This document shows, piece by piece, positions 63,794 through 64,000 of a stretch of DNA of 64,000 nucleotides (positions within the stretch are counted from its first letter, which is position 1; every line of letters begins with the position of its first letter). The stretch spans positions 13,625,343 to 13,689,342 of the forward strand of contig BTPG01000004.1 of the NCBI GenBank assembly GCA_036245525.1. The letters are read 5' to 3'. Position numbers and translations under genes: made by a program. The notes beneath the pieces were generated by a model, which saw only the letters and a program-made list of their open reading frames with translations, searched no databases and was not told where the DNA came from. This DNA comes from Semisulcospira habei. Its lineage: Eukaryota > Mollusca > Gastropoda > Semisulcospiridae.

Positions 63794-64000
63794 CTATCGC
63801 CCCATCTCACTATTGTCCATCCTTAGTAAACCACTTGAACGGCATATCCATAAACATCTCTTGGAATATTTAGAAAATCATACATTAATCCACCCCCTTC
63901 AGTCGGGATTCAGACCAAAGCACAGCTGTCACACGGCCCTAGCACGTCTAACTGATGTGTGTCTACGCTCAATAAATCAGGGCGAATTTACCGGCGCTGT
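63790..64000 (+). pseudogene. LINE RT fragment at right edge (Jockey/CR1-like)
   Basis: LNYRPISLLSILSKPLERHI, HKHLLEYLENHTLIHPLQSG, FRPKHSCHTALARLTDVCL, then RSINQGEFTGA to the edge. These are RT fingers and first palm motifs, and the frame is open. The left end is cut at the CT tract; the rest lies outside the window. Confidence 0.8.

Overview
The window is eukaryotic and, by repeat content, most likely from a lophotrochozoan, probably a mollusc (inference). It is an accessory, transposon-built region. I support one host gene; nearly everything else is retroelement, foldback element, SINE or satellite. Microsatellites are dense, and most long open frames belong to reverse transcriptases or to tandem repeats whose unit is a multiple of three.

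Layout. 1-5.6 kb: two RTE-type LINE copies, both with an inverted 5' part. 5.6-9.8 kb: a tRNA-derived SINE, LINE 3' ends, and a Penelope-like (PLE) GIY-YIG remnant whose coding sequence carries twenty 54-bp units. 9.9-25.2 kb: a nest. The outermost layer is a 34-bp inverted arm with (TA)n. Inside it lies a short Penelope-like element with two 452-bp repeats that contain hammerhead ribozyme motifs. Inside that sits a Gmr1-like Ty3/Gypsy composite of three LTRs and two internal regions, bounded by a 5-bp target duplication. Both Gypsy polyproteins lack the integrase catalytic core in the same way. 25.2-28.4 kb: satellites with 41-, 62/66- and 84-bp units. 28.5-33.2 kb: SINEs and mostly unassigned DNA. 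33.2-38 kb: a 58-bp satellite invaded by a twin-primed RTE, then 55-bp and 21-bp satellites. 38-41 kb: a perfect foldback and a diverged repeat element.

41.3-47.7 kb (minus strand): five exons with canonical splice sites and matching phases encode the C-terminal ~468 residues of a P-loop NTPase with superfamily-1-helicase-like features. Its introns hold an RTE insertion, foldbacks and minisatellites.

48-53 kb: a PLE GIY-YIG fragment, a LINE fragment, and an L1/Tx1-type LINE with ORF1 and ORF2, interrupted by a 490-bp element and a nonsense codon. 53.4-55.9 kb: a LINE split by an 830-bp insert made of nested inverted repeats. 55.9-58.8 kb: a nearly complete RTE with a 980-codon frame. 58.8-63.7 kb: a PLE fragment and an L1/Tx1-type LINE fragment interrupted by a 3.66-kb palindromic array of seven ~530-bp units, bounded by a 13-bp duplication. 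The right edge holds another LINE RT fragment.

Several insertions can be proved within the window because removing the insert and one target duplication restores a reading frame or a repeat unit. That nesting gives a relative chronology.
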